Source of the DNA: JAYEJW01 sp034716535
Lineage (GTDB): Bacteria; Pseudomonadota; Gammaproteobacteria; Chromatiales; Chromatiaceae
Direction: 5' to 3'
DNA length: 6,547 nucleotides
Assembly: GCA_034716535.1 (NCBI GenBank)
Contig: JAYEJW010000558.1
Coordinates: forward strand, 1-6,547
Shown piece after piece: positions 5,213 through 6,547 of this stretch. The position numbers were made by a program, and so were the translations under genes. The number at the start of each line of letters is the position of its first letter. The stretch's first letter is position 1. A model generated the notes under the pieces. That model was given only the letters and a program-made list of their open reading frames with translations, did no database searches and had not been told where the DNA came from.

Positions 5213-5474
5213 CACGACGGCGTCGCCGGCTGCGATGGCACTCCTTAGATAAAGGGGATTGTATTCCGGGAGGGGTGGGGTGTCGAAGCCGAATCGGCGC
5301 TGCGTGACAAGCGCAAGTGCGCCGAGCCGGACGGTGACGTGTCGATCTTGGTCGGAAAGTGGGCTGCGAGTCATGGGTTTCGAGCCGATTTGCGAGCGTG
5401 GCGCGAGCGCATCCGCAGGCCGCTCGGCGGCCTGTTCGATGGCGGGCCGTGCCCAGCGGTGGTCGGTCTTGGAT
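5213..5474. other. Transposase-distal non-coding end of the IS91-related element
   Basis: These 262 bases lie between the end of the transposase frame and the left terminal repeat. Open frames cross it on both strands but have no start, motif or composition that supports a gene. I take it as the element's 3' end region. Nothing else was recognised. Confidence 0.4.
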
Positions 5475-5918
5475 CTATCCGCTTGAGGTGCCTGCGGTCC
5501 AGGTTCTCGGAGCGATGTGTCGGATCGGGCGCAGGCGCCCCCGGCGGCATTTGGGACAGAGCCAGCCGTCGAGGTGGGCATCGTCCTCATCGCTCGACGC
5601 TGCGGCGTCTTCGACCTCGCGGGCATCGATGGCCTCGCGGATCTGCGCCAGGCGCTCGCGCCGGCAACGGTTGGCCAGGAATCCGAAATGTCTCACGCGC
5701 ATGAAGCCCTTGGGCAGGACATGGAGCAGGAAGCGGCGCAACAGCTCCTCCGCCTCCAGGCTCATCACCTTGTTGCGCCCGTCGCGATAATCCTTGTAGG
5801 CGAGCTCCACCTGGCCATCGGCGAGGCCGAGGATGCGCGCATCGCTCAAGGCGATGCGATAGCTGTAGCGCCCGAGGTAGTCCACCACGGTCTCGGTGCG
5901 GGTGATGCAGGGTTTGCA
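5475..5918 (-). pseudogene. IS91-family Y2 transposase, C-terminal remnant
   Basis: About 147 residues remain of a protein normally near 400. Recognisable IS91-family marks in order are V-V-D-Y-L-G-R-Y-S-Y-R-I-A-L-S, Y-K-D-Y-R-D-G, and F-L-L-H-V-L-P-K-G-F followed by R-H-F-G-F-L-A-N-R. Y-L-G-R-Y has the two Tyr four apart expected of the Y2 catalytic pair, but the N-terminal zinc-binding region and the HUH metal site are gone. The frame is closed upstream by a TAA at 5919-5921; the context G-V-V-stop-C-K-P suggests a lost Tyr codon there. It is fused just upstream to a recombinase fragment in another frame. No in-frame ATG starts it, so it is not expected to be translated. It cannot be functional. 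Confidence 0.85.
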
Positions 5919-5926
5919 TTAGACCA

Positions 5927-6355
5927 CCCCACCTTCACCGCCAGCAGCTCGCTCACACGCAGCCCGCAGCCGTAGCACAGGGTGAGCATCATGCGATACT
6001 TGGGCTCTGCGCAGGCAGCAAGGATGCACGACACCTCCGAGCGGGTCAGCAACTGCGGGATACGTTGCGGGCGTTTGGGCAATGCGATGGACAGCGCCGA
6101 GTCCGGCCAGTCGAGCACCTGCACATACAGGAAGCGGATCCCGTTGAAGAACAGGCGGCAACTGGCCGGGGCGAGCCCGCGCTCGGTGACCAGATACTCG
6201 AAATATCCGTTAATCTCTGCCGCTGAGAGGCGCTCCGGCGAGCACTTGGTACGCCGCGCCAAATCGGTGACCGCAGCCAGATAGCTCTGGTGGGTTCTGG
6301 GCGAGAAGCCACGCATCTGCATGGCCTTGATCATCGCTTCGCGTAAAGGTGTCAT
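5927..6355 (-). pseudogene. Tyrosine recombinase (phage-integrase family), truncated after the first catalytic Arg
   Basis: The first 143 codons are a typical integrase: the N-terminal SAM-like core-binding domain (about residues 1-85, with F-S-P-R-T-H-Q-S-Y-L) and the start of the catalytic domain, L-T-R-S-E-V near 103-108 and Y-G-C-G-L-R-V-S-E-L at 128-137, where Arg133 is the first catalytic Arg. The rest of the domain, including H-x-x-R and the Tyr nucleophile, is missing. The frame continues into foreign sequence and stops at 5846. The gene has a good start: AGGAGAG just upstream of the ATG at 6355. It resembles the recombinase that accompanies IS91-type transposases rather than IntI. 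The junction near 5920-5930 falls in a GGTGGGGTGG tract, a plausible deletion point. Confidence 0.85.
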
Positions 6356-6433
6356 CGTTCCTCTCCTCCGATAAAGGCCGGTATTGGCCCTTCCAGAGTG
6401 TGAACGATGGGGCGGGAGGCGAATGAGTGATGG

Positions 6434-6471
6434 GAATGCCGATTATGGCTTCATTCGGCATTCATTCGGCG
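6434..6471. repeat. Inverted and tandem TTCATTCGGC repeats upstream of the recombinase gene
   Basis: GAATGCCGA at 6434-6442 is perfectly complementary to TCGGCATTC at 6455-6463. The right side also forms an 11-bp tandem direct repeat, TTCATTCGGCA at 6450-6460 and TTCATTCGGCG at 6461-6471. The cluster lies between the element's end and the recombinase start, so it may be its promoter/operator or the origin-side binding site for the recombinase or transposase. The pattern is seen directly; the role is inferred. Confidence 0.5.
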
Positions 6472-6499
6472 TTTCATCGGACCCTATTAAAGGCCCCGC

Positions 6500-6517
6500 G
6501 CAGCGGTTTAGTTCAAC
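6500..6517 (-). repeat. Terminal inverted repeat, right copy
   Basis: On the minus strand GTTGAACTAAACCGCTGC, one base different from the left copy. DNA outside it (6518-6547) ends the window with no recognisable gene. A direct repeat CAACGTCGCC occurs here (6514-6523) and left of the element (5164-5173), but it overlaps the repeat on one side only and is not a clean target duplication. Confidence 0.65.
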
Positions 6518-6547
6518 GTCGCCAATGAGCGGCTGGTTTTTCAGTGG

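Larger units (their letters stand above)
5195..6517 (-). mobile_element. IS91-related element with terminal inverted repeats and associated tyrosine recombinase, internally deleted
   Basis: GTTGGACTAAACCGCTGC at 5195-5212 matches, in inverted orientation, the 18 bases at 6500-6517 at 17 of 18 positions, defining a 1323-bp element. Inside are the remains of a tyrosine recombinase gene followed by the end of an IS91-type transposase, a two-gene order known for some IS91-family members. Both genes are broken, so the copy cannot move itself. No clear target duplication is visible, as is usual for IS91 relatives. The terminal seven bases at each end, GTTGGAC and GTTGAAC, also fit the integron core consensus GTTRRRY. 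It lies directly beside the cassette genes, suggesting it targeted or accompanied the cassette region. Confidence 0.65.

Noticed and set aside
5201..5626. 141-residue minus-strand frame as a gene or a frameshifted transposase tail
   Set aside because: Its first part overlaps the transposase in another frame, and the remainder shows no recognisable domain or ribosome site.
5164..6523. CAACGTCGCC direct repeat as a target-site duplication of the IS
   Set aside because: The left copy is 21 bases away from the IS end and the right copy overlaps the terminal repeat, so the geometry is wrong.
5140..6547. The IS having cut a longer toxin gene, with the upstream part beyond 6517
   Set aside because: Joining the flanks in silico gives a TGA in the toxin frame about 30 bases past the junction, so there is no sign of a long interrupted gene.
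1..6547. CRISPR arrays, tRNA or rRNA genes
   Set aside because: I saw no regularly spaced repeat array and no cloverleaf or rRNA sequence on either strand.

Overview
The window reads as a GC-rich gammaproteobacterial chromosome, perhaps of a sulfur- or metalloid-metabolising lineage. This rests on codon use, on the style of intergenic repeats, and on a respiratory molybdoenzyme operon. The species cannot be named from the sequence. All credible genes lie on the minus strand, so the transcribed order runs from high to low coordinates.

Positions 1-3118 hold a three-gene operon in the order B-C-A: a four-cluster ferredoxin subunit (2396-3118), an NrfD/PsrC-type quinone-interacting membrane subunit (1494-2381), and a Tat-exported molybdopterin catalytic subunit (1474 to beyond position 1). 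Together they should form a membrane-bound, periplasm-facing enzyme linking the quinone pool to a substrate such as tetrathionate, polysulfide, thiosulfate or arsenic oxyanions. The B-C-A order recalls ttrBCA, but the substrate cannot be read from the sequence. Two Fe-S motifs are unusual: in both the catalytic and the ferredoxin subunit an Asp stands where a Cys ligand is expected.

Positions 3119-3741 carry no gene but are dense in structure: a possible sigma-54-type promoter, an AT-rich inverted repeat, paired GTAAC motifs 11 bp apart, a 24-bp-arm inverted repeat, and a MITE-like element (3524-3668) flanked by perfect 8-bp direct repeats. The MITE appears to be inserted into a second, older palindromic repeat.

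Positions 3742-4197 encode an archease-family protein, with no RtcB ligase in view. Positions 4430-5139 look like a captured integron-type cassette. It holds a small basic protein overlapped by a small acidic protein, a layout that suggests toxin and immunity, followed by an attC-like folded recombination site. The base composition is visibly less GC-rich there.

Positions 5195-6517 are an IS91-family relative bounded by 18-bp terminal inverted repeats. It carries a tyrosine-recombinase gene whose C-terminal catalytic half is missing, joined out of frame to the last part of an IS91-type Y2 transposase. It is a dead, internally deleted element. The window therefore goes from core respiratory genes into an accessory zone of layered mobile DNA.
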